A stretch of 64,000 nucleotides of DNA from Paramecium sonneborni (GCA_905182985.1 CAJJDN010000164.1:1-64000); one strand, 5' to 3'. Shown: positions 38,576 through 52,442, numbered from the stretch's first letter. Translations and numbers: made by a program. The notes: a model not told the origin generated them from the letters alone.

Positions 38576-41500
38576 TCAAACTTTAAATGATTCTCTTTCA
38601 CTAGGTTGATTTGAATCTTCAAATCCAGAATCATTTTTTTATGTTTCCACAAAGTAACCATTAGTTTGTCTATTAATAGATTTGAATTCAACTAATTTGT
38701 TATGAATAAAATTAAATGCACCAGGATATTATGCTTCTAATAATTTTTTTGTTTCCTCTGAAACTTAAACTCTCCCTTTTTCTCCATTGGATTCCATTTT
38801 ATTAGAAATCATAACATCAGCTCCATATACATCATACCTGACGATTTCTGTACCTAGAATTCCTGCAATTACTTTACCCTAATAATATTAAATAAGACTT
38901 ACAGTATGTATTCCAATTCTCATATCTAATCCATCAAAACCAATAATCTATCTAACATTTCTAATAATTTCAATCATACCAAATCCTAATTCAACAACGT
39001 TTTTAGCCTCTTGTGCTGGATTTCTTTATCCAATATCAATAATTCCCACTGCAACATAACAATCACCAATTGTATAAAGTTTATATGTATTTTATGTTAA
39101 ACATTTTTTATCAAATTCTGTAAATAGATTTCTTAACATATTAACAACTTATTCAGGTTCTACTTTACTAGAGTATTCTGTGAATCCTGCAATATCAGCA
39201 AATAATAATGTTGCTTCTTCTAATTACTCAACTAAGACTTCTCTTTAATTATTTGATAAAAATTGTTTTAAGATATGATTTGGTAATAAATATTTAACTA
39301 AATTTTCAGATTAAGTCTTTTTAATTTCAAGAGATCTCTTATTATTAAATGTATTTAGATCCTAATAAAAAATATTGTATTAAACTGAGAACATTAGAAT
39401 ACCTTAATATATTGTATAATATGCCACTGCCCAATCATTAAATTTAATTAGAACTATTATTATTTGAGCAAGACAAAAAAATAATAAAAATGCAACCTTG
39501 TGTTTTAATTGTACAATAGATAAGGAACAAAAGAAACATATTAACAAGATTCCTTCTGATGCTTATAATTCAAATAATTCTTCACTATTAAGGAGTATAA
39601 ATTCTAATAAGATGCTAAATAATAGAATCACATAAGTTGCTATAAAATATTAACCTTAGTAAAACTTATGTTTTAACTTCTTGTTTTATAATAATGCGAG
39701 AACCAAAAGTACAATAGTTGCAATTAATCGAATGGTTATAATCAGAAAAGGATTTGATATAATTGATTATTGTAATAGAATAAAAAGAGTGAGGGTTTTG
39801 GCAAGATATTGCAAAAGATGCAAATATATAGAAATAAATACTATGTTTCTACCTTCAGCATTCTACTCAGTAAATTCTTTAGCCAATTAATATTGATGAT
39901 CTTTAAATCCAAGATATAATTTTTTTTTCTCTAATTATAAACATTCACTTATCACATTACTATTGTCATCTTCTAAATAACCTTTAATTTTATCATATTC
40001 AATATCATAATCTGGAAAATCATCGACAACATCTATTTAAAGATCTCTTCTTAATTTTTAGGAAATTTCTGATAAAAGATTAGATTTTTCAAAATATGAG
40101 GCTAATTATTCTTTTTCTAATTGACTTGGTTCTTAATCAGGTTCTAATTAAATATTTTAATTGCTAGCTATTTTAATTTATCCTGTAGTTTAGTATTGGG
40201 AAGGCATAGATCTCATAAGTATAGTTTATCTTTGATTTTGTTTTCTCTTAAATTATTTAACTGGATCCTGTTATTACTGTCTGTTAGAGACATCTTGAGA
40301 GGAATCCTATTATGCTGGAATTGATTATTTAGATGAATGTTATTACATTATATCATTATTAGTATTTGTAATTTACACATTATATGTAACATTATCTTAT
40401 AAATTACATTAAATGCTTTCTTATCTTCTTAATGAATTTTAAGCAAATGATGAAGATTATTTTGCAGAAGATGGTAGATTACCTGAGATTGAAGGTTGAG
40501 GTGAGAAGATGAAGTTGTTTGATTCTTCACTTTTTAAAATAACTCCTTTTTTTTTAATATTTTTTTTATCTGTATTTCTTTTAATCTCTTTACTTACTTA
40601 ATATGTAATTAATTCACCTTTACCTTTTGCAGCAACTTTCCTTTAAGTAAATTATAATTCTGGCATATTAATTTCTTAATATGCTTCATTTGAAAGAGTA
40701 ACTTATCCATCTTAACCTGTTGAACATACTCTACTGGTTGTATTTACAGTATCACCAATTAAAGAGAATTAAGGTTTGTGATGTCCTATTACTCCAGCTA
40801 TCACTCTACCATAATGTATTCCTATTTTTATTGTTAAATGTCCAATCTATCCATATTTCACCTTTCTAGTATGATCCATCATTTCTAATGACAATTATAC
40901 AGCCTTATGATTATATTAATAAATAATACTCTTTTAACACAATTTTAATTATAAAACTTTGTTCCTTAATCTACTGCTTTAAGACCGCCTGCTGCCATAT
41001 ATGTTTTACCTACAGTTTCAACTTTCTACATTCCATTCTAAGCACATAATTAATCAAATGATCTGAACAATCCATCCAAAATCTTTACTATATTTTCCTT
41101 TTCAACTGTTATCAAATCATCAAATCCACAAATATCACAAAATAATATTGAAACATTACCCTAATTCTCACTTATCTCAAATATTCCTTCTAAAATTTTA
41201 TATATTACTATAATATACTTGCATTTATTCTATCTCTTATAAATTTTGGTAATAATATTGATAGAACATTTGTCATTTTTGATGTTTCTTAATTAAGAGT
41301 CACATCAAGCATAAAATCTTCTCTTTCTAATCTTATTAATTTATATTATAAAGCCATAAATAAGATACTTGTTGCTATTACAATTACTTCTCCATTTATT
41401 AATGAATAATATGTTATTTATACTTAAGAAAATTCCATAATTGAGTATTTCTTAATAAATCCAATTACTTATAAAATACACAATATAAAATTTATGATTG

Positions 41501-44500
41501 GTAAATGTATCCTTGAAAATAATAATACTACTATGTAACTTTAAGTGAGCAATAATTCATAAATTCCTTCATCTTATGTTGTTCCTAAATTGCAAATAAA
41601 TTTTATAAGAAATCTTATGAACACAACTGATAAATTTATGAAAAAGAAATGTTTTGGATATATATTTGAGCATACTAAAAATAATAGTACAAATTATAAT
41701 GCTATTCCCAAGATATATGTTAAGAAATATAATTCTGTTGAGAAATGCTCTAAATTATATACAACAAATAATACTAAAGCAATTACTTCTAAAAATACCA
41801 AAGTTATAATTAACTTATACCTTTCAAATTTTAACCAGAGAATTTTTGATAATCTTTTAAATTTCATTTCTGTATCTTTATTCATAAATTTCAAAGTATA
41901 AGGATTGACTTTATCTTGATTTACCTTTAAATTAGTTCCAGAAACCATTTCTTAAATCGATAAATCAAGTTCATCATTATTTCTTTTAAATATCTTACCT
42001 GCAATGACAGCAATTCTTTTAATTAAATTATGATATTTTTTGTAATTACCTTTATTATTTTAAGTATTAACCTTTTAAGAAATAATTGAGATTTCTTCAT
42101 AACATTAATCAGTTTTAATTAGACTTTAACAAAACAATGGTTGAACTGCTTCTATACAACTACTTAAACATAATTAAGCGCCAATATAAAAAACAAATAC
42201 AAACCAATAATAAGGATCTATAAATAATTATTCAAATGTTTCTATATTATCATCAAAAGTATATTTTACAGACAATAAAGACATTCCTAACCAACATAAT
42301 AAATATGCAAAAACCAATATAATCCAAGCCAATACTTTTTATACTGATGAAACCCACAATTTTACTAAATCACTTCCAACTAACAAAATCAATAACATTT
42401 ATCTTATAATTCCAATTTGAATATTTCCATAATATAATGAAAAACACGTCAACCATAGCAATACTGCATCTAATAAGGCATTACCATTTATTTTAAATAT
42501 GAATGATAAGACTTTCTTCTTTTTAAAAGTTTTGATGTTGATCTTAAATTATTCATGATACATTTTCGAATCTCCATGATAGTTTTCATTTAATTTAGAT
42601 ATTAAACTTGATATCTATTGTAAAAAAAGCATTAAACTTTGATAAACTGTCAACCAACTACCCTCTACAAGTTAATTATTTTAAGAACAGTTTGTAGAAT
42701 ATATAAGAAAGAGTGCATAAAGTATTAACAAAGATCTATAGAATGAAAAAACCAATAAATCATCATAGACCTCAGCAAATATTCTACTTTCAAAAAACAT
42801 TAATCCACATAAATCTTCAAAATTGTTAACACATATATCAGAAGTTGCCATTCTTTATATATCTTTAATATTATATTATCTTTTTAAAGGATTTTCCAAT
42901 ATTTTATTCATTGACAATCTTGAGGTGAGTTTTCTTTTAGTTATTTATTTTAGATACTATTAAGAAGCTGGTAAATGACAATATTATATTCCGATATTAG
43001 CTTATCTAAACATTTAAATATCATTAAATGAATCTCCAATTGATAACACTTTTTTATTGCCTTAAAATTAAGTTTAAATAATCTTTATTATTTCAGCCTT
43101 TTAAATAGCATTAAATCTATAAGCAATAAGGGAATTGCAAAAATAAAGAAGAAATGTTAAATGTGCTAGGAAAACACTATCATCTTGAATAATTTTAAAT
43201 TATTCACCACTTAAGACAATCGAATATGCCCTAATTTCTCCATATTATTATTATTATTGTTATTACTATTAAAATTGATTATGTGAGTTTTTTCCTACTG
43301 ATTTATTTTAATTAAATGTATCTGGATTATAATAATTATCAATACTCTTATGAGTTTTATCCATTAATGTATTTAAACGAATTGTTTTTGATTGAACATT
43401 ACTTATATTCATATTTTGATCAGGTACTTTAAGTTATTATGCCATTTAAGCTAATTAATTTTTAATAACTAATTTTGCATTATCAGAATCAAGATATAAA
43501 AGCTAATCAGTATTTAGTAATAAACCAGACTTATAAGCTACAGGTAAGACTTTATTGATTTCATCTCCTGATAATAAAAATAAACTGAGATCTGCTTATT
43601 TCATTTATTAAATTAATAATTTTGAATCTGGTCTTATTTTCTCTTTTATTCCTAAGACTTGCATTATTTACATATCTTTTTCTATTTCATTATATAATTA
43701 GATTAAATCATTTTAAGATTATTAAAATCTTATTTATGAATATTTATCTAAGAATTCATTTTTTTCATTTTCTCTTAGATAAATCTTGGAATAAACGACA
43801 GTTCTCATTCCAGCCATATGTAATTTAGTAAATACTCGATCCCAATATTCTCTACTATTTTTATCTATATCTACATAGGATGGAATCTGATTGAATTCTT
43901 CTCTAACAATTAAAACACAATTTATAAATTCATTTTCTTCTTCTTGATCATTAATAAAGAATTAAAATTATTCTGCTAATTTATCAGGATATTATATCAT
44001 AACCCCTAATCTAGGATGATTTTAACTTTAGTCATTAATAGAAAGAATTTAGAATTCCTACATTTCTCCTAATAATTCTATGACATAGGTTATTTTACCA
44101 CCTGTTTCATTAGTACAAACAAATTTAACATCAAAATAATAAGCAAATCTCATTAATTCTGAATCTAAAGTAGGTTAAGTTGAATCATGAATAAATGAAT
44201 CATCACATTAAGTAAACTTAGATGCAACTTCTTAACACAATAGAAGAGATAAAATAGCTTCTTAATAAAATATTTAAGAAGGTCCACATACTAGTTTTTA
44301 ATAGAATTCTTGATCTTTCTAAAATGCTATTTCATTTATTTCTTCTTCCATTTAAACATATTATAAAGTAGCTTTATTACTATTATTTCTATTAACAAAT
44401 GATGACTACTTTTTAATATGTCTATACTCTTCTTTTTTTGTAGCATCACTATCACTTCTAGGTTTTTTGTATCTATCACTATTTACAGATTACTTATCTT

Positions 44501-46605
44501 CTTAAGGCATAAGTTGAATTTCTTCAAAAGGACTTGAGGATGGCGATTATTGTATTGAGATAGATTAATTTACTATTATACTCTTATTAAAAAATGGTTT
44601 AGGTCTATTTGCCTTTAAATCAGGAGTTATTTTACAATGAGTATCATCTAAATCTTCAGGTCTAATATTTTCAATTATATGTTAACCAATCAATTCAGTA
44701 TTGTTACCTTCAGAATTTTTAACATTAGCACTCTCTAATTCAGATTTACTTAATATGGCTGATTATTGTAAAGGCTAAAATGTCGATATTTTATTATTAA
44801 AATTAATCTCATCATCTCTCAAATGAGTTTAATGAAGCAATGTGGATCTAAATTTTTAAGTTTATTATTTTCCTAAAGATTTTGATAAACCTGATATAGT
44901 ATTTTTTAAACCATTACTTCTGCTCTTTGATTATTATTCAATAGCAATTTATTCATCAGAATATTCATCTTATTCTTAAATTCTAAAGTTAGGATTTTAT
45001 TTTAATTATAATCTGAAATTCTCTTTAAAAAGTTACCATCCATTCTAAATCTTCTTCTAACCAAATTTATACATCATATCTTCAATAATTATTGATCTCA
45101 CTCTGAATTCTCCTGTAGTTAAAGTCCCAGTTTTATCAAAACATACATATTCAGTCATTACTAAATCTCCAATTGAAACTGAATTTAATTATTCATAATT
45201 TATTTATGGTTAAATATTTTAAATGTTTATACCTCCAATACTATTTCCCTCTTTGATTCTCATCTCTGATTATTTACTCTAATTAAATTTAATGTATTTA
45301 TAACGTGCATACCCCATTTCTATTATGTCTACACAATTATAAAAATAGATTGGAGTAGTCTTTAAATATTAGATCATATAAAATATAAGAGTTGTTGAAT
45401 CAAATATAGTATCACTTGATGAACCCTAACATACACCAAAAGATGCTATTAACCAACTTATGAATGTTATTATTATACTAATTGTTAATGTTAAAGCAAA
45501 AAACATTCTTGACTTTTAAACAAAAAATGATTTTTTTTCTGCTTATCTCAACTTATCATAACAAATACAATTTTATCCTGCAAATAATACTAATCCAATT
45601 AAATATTAACATGTTTTTAATTGTTCTTCTCTTCTAATGATATTATTTCTATTAAAATTCTCACCTTTTGGATCTTTTTTCAATTTTATATATCCATAAA
45701 TATTTTCATCTTTATCTTTATCAAATTATATTTAGCCTGTCAAAATCTTTTTATAATCAAATCCTGATGCTTTATATTTACCATTTTTTAACATTGTTAA
45801 TTAAGTAGGTTGTCTTGCTTCTTCATTTGTTTATCCATCTAATTATTAAGAGGATACTCCGACAATATTATCAGAAACATCGATTATTAATATATCTGCT
45901 GGCGATACTTCATTTCGTTTTAAATAAATCAAATCACCTACCTCAAGTTGCTCCCAATTTATATTCTCATAAAGTAATAACTTTTCCCTTCTCTTAACTG
46001 ACTAAACTGAATGAGGTTTTTTTTACATCTCTTGTTTAGTTATTGTAATCTATGGTTCTTTTGAATTTTAAAAATTTTCAATTTATTATTAATTTTATTA
46101 CTGCTTATTCCCTGATGCAATTTCCTTTCTCAATCTTCTATACCTTGTTATACCTCTCAAATTTGTCTTTTTATCATATTCCATTTTTAAATAGTCAAAA
46201 TAGAATGCCTTTAAGACTTACAGAATGTAATGCATTGACAATGGTAAAATGTACACAAACAAATCTTCAGGACTTAATAATCATAGGATTAGTTACTTAA
46301 TTTAAAGATAACTAAAATGGAGAATCATTACAATATAATAGATTAAGACACCTATTCTATCAAACTATTTAAAAAATAAAAAGAAAAGCAAAGTTTTTAA
46401 ATCGAAATACCCTGTATTAATCCTATTACTTAATTCATATTGTTTCACTCCTTTAATATTAACAACTTCACCACAATCAATTTCAATCTAATCTAATTTA
46501 AACAATCAATACTTAATAATGAAACCTAGTTTATTTTCTATTATTCTTTACATTGTCGTATTTTTTTTTCAATTGTTCATAAATTAATTTTCCAATGGTT
46601 TTCAT
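38576..46605 (-). CDS. Guanylyl cyclase with N-terminal P4-ATPase-like domain and two cyclase domains
   Basis: Start ATG at 46605, stop at 38576-38578, roughly 2,550 residues. At least four short introns were identified (46526-46551, 46493-46512, 40904-40929, 38879-38902). The N-terminal half follows P4-ATPases: an FDLKTLLFFLFFKQFDRI entry segment, VSPADILII, QLDGQTNEEARQP, the phosphorylation loop CFDKTGTLTTGE, a hinge ISIGDSFND and C-terminal membrane helices. Next is a cyclase domain with LFCDICGF, KVETVGK, GIHYGRVIAGVIG and FSLIGDTVNTTSR. A long Gln/Ser linker and further helices follow. The second cyclase domain has LLFADIAGFTEYSS, YTIGDCYVAVG and RIGIHTGKVIAGILG. This architecture is known for ciliate and apicomplexan guanylyl cyclases, which make cGMP from GTP in the membrane. 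Glu in KVET fits GTP specificity. The ATPase part has Gln where DGET has Glu, so it may not cycle normally. Confidence 0.92.
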
Positions 46606-46772
46606 TAATATTTATATTATAAAAGTAGAAACATAATAAGTAATTTTAAGGAAATTTTAATTACTGTCTTTATCTCTCAAAAATGAATCATCAATTTGAA
46701 AGACCATATAATAAACAGATTAACATAAGAAAATAACATCATTTTTTTTAAGATAATAATTTTATATTAATA

Positions 46773-47606
46773 ATGAAATTTACATTCTTAAAACACAATT
46801 TATAGAGTTTGTTAAATCATTCTGAATAATTGGATTCACCAACATCAATAATAAAGAAGTTTGGTCCATTCCTTATGACAAGTTTATTCAATTAAAAATT
46901 GGAAGAAAGCAATTAAGTGATTAAATACATGGAACAACATATTGATTAGGGATAATTTATTAGAAATCTTACTTATGAGCCTGGATTTAAAAATTGGAGA
47001 ATCAATTTAAAAAAATCATTAGAATCATTAGCATGTTCTTTGATAGTTGGAAATCCGCATCTTATTAATAAAAATTATATTGAATGTTTATAAGAAAATA
47101 CAATACCAATATTTGATGTAATTCCCCTTGCATACACTTTGGTAATACAATAGATAAAATAATGGCCTTTGATTGAAGAATAGGAAGTGATCTCAAGATT
47201 AAATTATCATTTGCAAGTTTAAAAATCTGAATTTTAGAAAATTGGACCTTAAATTTTTTAAATGAAACTATTTCTATCTGATATAGCAGTCTATTATCCT
47301 GAAGTGACAAATTTCTTACAAACTAAAGTGTTCAACTCTGATTTATCATTAGATTTTTTTGCTTCAGATTTGAGAATGTAATATTAAGACTTTTTTTTTG
47401 AGAATGGAAATTTAATTGATCTGAAAATCGGAGATTAAGCCTATCTATTTCTCTAATCTGATGATTTTTAAATTCAGACAATGAGAAAATTTCTTTTAAA
47501 ATATGTCAGGATTAAAAGAATATCTGAATTATACCCTAATCTTCATGTGATTTGGATACACAATGATATGAAGAAAGAGTAATTATATAAATTATTTGAA
47601 GTTTGA
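46773..47606 (+). CDS. Hypothetical protein, 277 aa
   Basis: One frame from ATG at 46773 (MKFTFLKHNLQSLLNHSEQL) to TGA at 47604-47606 is 278 codons without an intron. The product is mixed alpha/beta in appearance, with no clear signal peptide beyond a mildly hydrophobic start, no membrane helix and no recognised motif. Acidic and aromatic residues are frequent in the C-terminal half, and it ends HNDMKKEQLYKLFEV. It is divergent from the guanylyl cyclase gene (167 bases between start codons) and lies 50 bases before the ankyrin gene. No function can be proposed. A mitochondrial targeting role for the N-terminus is possible but unsupported. Confidence 0.75.
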
Positions 47607-47656
47607 GGTATTATTTTTAATAAATAACTATACATAATAATAATTAAAATAAATTA

Positions 47657-48779
47657 ATGAAGAAAATATAAAATCTAATTGCAAATGGAAAACAATTCCT
47701 TTTCGATAGTTATTCTCTTCATAAATCTAAATAAGTAAATGTCATATTCTAATAAAGGCACTTAAAGCATATGAGAAAGAATAATACAAGAAAATTATAT
47801 CCTATTGTTAATATTGGAATTCTTATAAATATATTCAAATAAATTAACACAAATTTCTCTTTTTCCTTATATCTGAATAGAAAAATGAATTGATTAAATA
47901 AATCTTGGAAAATAATCCAATAAAGGAATAAATTCTAAAAGATGATGAAAATCCAAATAATTTTTTCCCATTAACATTTTCAGTATTAAATGATGTTCGA
48001 GAGACTAGTAATATGCTAATAGAAAATGGAGCAAATATACATGAAGTACATAAGGATGGAAATAACATTGCTCATGTTTGTGCATTTTTTAATAAAATAT
48101 AAGCCTTAAATTATTGTATAGAAAAAGGTGTAAATTATGAATAATAAAATGAAAGAGGAGATACTCCTTTGCATTTAGCATCAATGTAAGGACATTGCGA
48201 AATAATAGAGTAATTATTGAATTTGAAATGCAATTTAAATATTGAAAATACAGAACATCATCAGCCTATTCATGAATCTGTTTTATTTGGTTAATTTGAT
48301 GCATTTAAAATTCTATTTAAATACTATTAAGGAATTTAGAAAAATTCATAATCACCCCATATTGTTCATTATGCTTCTATGCTCGAAAATACATTTATAT
48401 TAAGTGAAATAATCAAAAGTAATAAAGCTTTAGTGAATCTTCGAGATTCTGTAAGTAATGCAGTACCACTTCATTTTAGTGTTAATTCGAATTCATTAGA
48501 ATGTACTAGTTTGCTGTTGGTAATTATTAAATATAAATTTTAAAGGAAAGTGGAGCATTGCCTAATTCTAAGGATAAGTTTGGAAACACTCCATTACATT
48601 TGGCTGTAGAAAAGAAAAATATTGAAATTTGCAAATTATTATGTTTAAATGGGGCTGATATTGATATTCAAAATGAAGATAAATTGACTGCAAAAGATTT
48701 AGCTGAAGTTGATTTAGATAGATAAATTCTAGCTTTATTTAAATCATAATCGAGATATTCAAAAATTTTCAGATAATGA
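47657..48779 (+). CDS. Ankyrin-repeat protein, 357 aa
   Basis: Two introns (47735-47757 and 48520-48545) give 358 codons in frame. After about 100 residues of helical N-terminal sequence come ankyrin repeats: NERGDTPLHLASMQGHCEIIEQLL and, near the end, KFGNTPLHLAVEKKNIEICKLL followed by NGADIDIQNEDKLTAKDLAE, with more divergent units (NNIAHVCAFFNK, AVPLHFSVNSNS) between. The total is about seven. Ankyrin domains bind other proteins. No catalytic or membrane segment is present, so this is probably a cytosolic adaptor. The second intron falls between the helices of one repeat. Confidence 0.88.
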
Positions 48780-49982
48780 TGTTTATACATATTGTTTGTT
48801 TTTGTATAGGTAAAATTAATTAATCATAAATATATAAATATGCTTTCATAATATATATAAATTAAATCTATATATTTAAAAAAAGAGTATAAAATTGATA
48901 GAGAAGTTTTATGATAAACCAGATACCACTAAAGAACTTACTAAGATTTTTGGTAAAATTTTGCTATTGTTTAATTTATAATTAAAAATAGCTGCTTAAA
49001 TAAATGTTGAAATACAAACTTAAGAGTCCATTTTTATGTAACTATTATGTCAATTTTAGATATTTAAAATTTGATTAACTTGAATTCTTCCTAATTCTTA
49101 TCAGTTTAAAGATATATTAAATGAATTTGTTTAAATAGATAATATTTTAAGGAAAGCTGAATTAAATTTTTGTGTTCTTACCTATATTCAAGATGGGAAT
49201 AATAAATAAAGAATATGTTTCTAAGTTTGAGCAATTAAATGGGGGACTAGACTTTTCATAAATCTTGAGAGTCAATAAAAAATGAGATAAATTTGTAAGA
49301 CTTAATTTTAGATTACAGTTTAAAATGGTTTAAAAATAAAAATGAGTTCACTAATTAAGTTATAAAATATATTTAGTAAACTATATAATTATTAAATTCT
49401 TCAAAGGTATTTCTAGCAATCAATTTCTTCCATTTATAACTAATCATTTATTAGATCTAATCTTTCGGTATTATTTTTCATCATAATTACATCATTGAAA
49501 ATTTCAAAAAATGAATTATAATCCTATTCCTTATTTAACAATTATGATTAAAGTTAGTTTTAAGTCTTATAATAATCTGGTATAAAATGTTAATACTATA
49601 TTAAATTATATTATATTATATTATAAATATTTTTTAATGCAAATAAAATTTTTATTTTGTATAAATTTAAAATAAATATGTCCTTTTCTAGCGTTGTTTT
49701 TCTTTTGTGAAAATTCTTCTAAATTCGAATGGTAGTAGAATTTAAAGTTGTAATTGAAGATATTGTAGTATTTGTTCTTTATTTGATCGATAACATTATC
49801 CTTTAAGATTGGTATTCATAAATATATAAAATAATCTTTACTATTATCAAATCTCTTTAATACGTAATAATGATAGCTGTCTTAAATGCTTATTTTATTG
49901 AAATGATGACATATTTTAGGTTAAATATTGCAATATAAGCAAATTTTAAGGAGAAAAAGAAGATAATATAATATACATTAGA
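48780..49982. other. Spacer with possible relics
   Basis: From about 48898 a plus-strand frame begins with protein-like sequence (IEKFYDKPDTTKELTKIFGK) but meets TGA three times by about 49235 and cannot be repaired with normal introns. On the minus strand near 49600-49910 another protein-like stretch carries one in-frame TGA. Both may be decayed genes or chance. A TATTA simple repeat lies near 49601-49625. Confidence 0.35.
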
Positions 49983-51964
49983 ATGTTTACATATATTCTA
50001 TTTTTAGGACTTACAATAAAATAATCTTATACTCAATAGGTTTATGATTAATATCCATAAATATCGTTCCTTGCAAATTAAAATTTCAAACATAAGGATT
50101 TATATGGTACTAATTATGAGGAAGAAGAAAGTCCTGGTAGTAATGTATTTTTTACTTTTCACTAATATGCTAACTTTATAACTTGGGCAATTTTGGTTGA
50201 TTTAGGTATTATTGCTAATAGATATGGAATACTTGTATAATATAAAATGGAAGTCCATGCGATAATTATGATCTTAGTAATTATTCCTTCAGTTGTAGCT
50301 GAATTTTTTATGATCTTTGGAGAGGGAGATCCTTAATTATTTGGTTAGGAAAATTTAGAAGACATACATGGTTTATTAGGTTTTATTTTTTTGGGTTTGA
50401 TGATATTTTAAGCTATTGGAGGGATAGTATTAAAATTCTGTATATAATCGATTAATATATAGAGTCATTTAAAAATATAATCACTTTTACATATTTATTT
50501 AGGATATATAATTTATTTATTAGGAAAGATATAGTTAGGTTTTGGATATTATTTGTCTTTTTCAAATGTAGTTAATGAAGGATAAGGTAATTTAATTTCA
50601 TTTTGGTGTGTATATGCATTTATGTTTTTTTGGAGAATAATCTTTGAATATCTTTATTAAAATGGAAAATTTTATTAATTCTTCAACAAAAAAGAAGAAA
50701 GATCAAGATAGCAATCAGGAACACTTTCGAATTCATTAATGATTTAATACATAGAGCAAAATGGTATGATATATCTTATAATATAGAATAATCTCAACTT
50801 TAAGAAGATTTTAAAAGTAGGCTATGGGTTATGTTCAATAATGAAATTATAGATTTAACAGAATTTGTACATCCAGGTGGTTAATATATATGGAATAAAA
50901 TAAAAGGGAGAGAAGTGTCTCGATTTATTTTTGGAGGTTGTGGTTTAGAAGATGAAACTGCGAAATAATATGAACATTCTAAAAATGCATTAGTATTATT
51001 ATAAAACCGTGTAATTGGATAATTAAATAGAATTACTGTAACTATTCCAAATGATGAAGGATCAACAACTAATATTACATCTTGGAAGTTAGATACAATT
51101 ACAAAATTAAATGATAAAATAAGTTATTTTGGATTCTCGAATTCTTAGTATAGAATAATATCTTAATTTACTTAAATTCATTCATTTGGAAAGTATTTTC
51201 AGATTAAATCACTTGAATCGAAAACTGTTCCAATAAGATAATATACATGTATTTTATCTATGGCCCCAGAAAATGTAGAATATAGAATTTAACTTGTCAC
51301 TTATATTGAATCTATTGTTAAAACTAATTAATAAAGTAATGCTCCTTTATAACCCAAATATTTGAAAGAACTTCCTATGATTATTAAATGTTATGAATCT
51401 TAAAAGGGTTTCTCTAAATATATTCATAAGCATAAAAATGAAATGTATGATATATAGGGACCATTTGGACCTTCTCATGGTATACCAAATAAAGGTAAAA
51501 TTGTAATTATTTGTGGAGGAACTGGGATTTTTCCATTTTTAGATCTTTTAGATTTCCTACTTAAAAGCATTATTTATTAAATAACCTTGAATAAATTTGG
51601 CAAATAATTAGCAGATAGTTTAAATTCTTATGATTGTTCATTTAACACTGATGTACATATAACTCTTTTTATGGCAGTGGCTAATAAATCAGAATTAATT
51701 GGATCAGATATTCTATTTCCTATAATATAATTATAAAAACATTTACAAAAAGAAGTCTTAAGATTGATTATCAAAATTAAAGAGAAAATTGAAGGCATTG
51801 AGACTATTGAGGAAAGATTTAGCAAAGAAATGTTTAATAGATATTTAGCCAAAAACTTAGATTATCAAAGATATTTAATTTGTGGACCTCCTTAAATTTA
51901 AGCATCAGTTCCAATTATTCTTAGAGAAATGGGTGTATAAGATAATTTCATTCATTTCATCTGA
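49983..51964 (+). CDS. Cytochrome b561-cytochrome b5-flavin reductase fusion, 652 aa
   Basis: One intron (50764-50786) gives 653 codons. The N-terminus (MFTYILFLGLTIKQ) looks like a signal peptide. At about residues 60-225 are five or six membrane helices with His at VHAIIMIL, DIHGLLGF and LLHIYLGY, as in cytochrome b561 cores that pass electrons across a membrane. At about 270-340 is a cytochrome b5 domain with the haem ligand motif FVHPGG and a second His in EHSKNALV. At about 390-652 is an FAD/NAD(P)-binding reductase with RQYTCIL (flavin), GPFGPSHG, the nucleotide-binding GGTGIFPFLDLL and a C-terminal LICGPPQ. An electron path NAD(P)H to FAD to b5 to b561 haems to an acceptor across the membrane is inferred. 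Ferric or ascorbate-radical reduction is the usual b561 role. The substrate is unknown. Confidence 0.88.
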
Positions 51965-52442
51965 TAAATTTATAATATATTATCCAAAACCATAAATTAT
52001 TCAACTAATTTATTTTTATTATTGAAATTTAAAAGGGATCCTCTTTTTGTAACTGATTTTACAAGTAGACAATTGCTTAGTATAAATTCTATATTCTAAG
52101 TTCCATTATCAATAATTTATAAGGATGTATTATTGATTATATTTATTATGTGACCAATAATAAAATATAATCAATATAATAAAATATAATCAAAGATTAA
52201 TATCAGTAAGTAATCAAAGTCATTCTTAAAGAAAATATACAATTCTATTGTTAATTTAGTGTAATAGAATATAGTTTTTTCGATGAAAAAGAAGTTCTAT
52301 TTAAGAAATGTTTGAATAAAAGAAAGATGAGGATTTTTAGAGAATTTTAGGAAATAAAAATGTCATTTGAAGAATTATTTAAGATAGTATCAGAATAAGT
52401 ATAATGATTCCCTTTTATTTATTTGAATATATATTAATTTAA
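51965..52442. other. Spacer with short direct repeat
   Basis: These 478 AT-rich bases contain a small direct repeat (ataaaatataatca twice near 52159-52190). A possible upstream exon of the RBR gene (ATG at 52349, MSFEELFKIVSEQ) would need a 50-base intron, longer than the local norm, so it was not adopted. Confidence 0.4.

Noticed and set aside
41590..41948. ORFs on the plus strand within the guanylyl cyclase gene
   Set aside because: Shadow of the minus-strand coding sequence, which here encodes membrane helices.
52349..52442. Upstream exon for the first RBR gene with a 50-base intron
   Set aside because: Intron longer than the local range and the downstream ATG already precedes a complete RING1.
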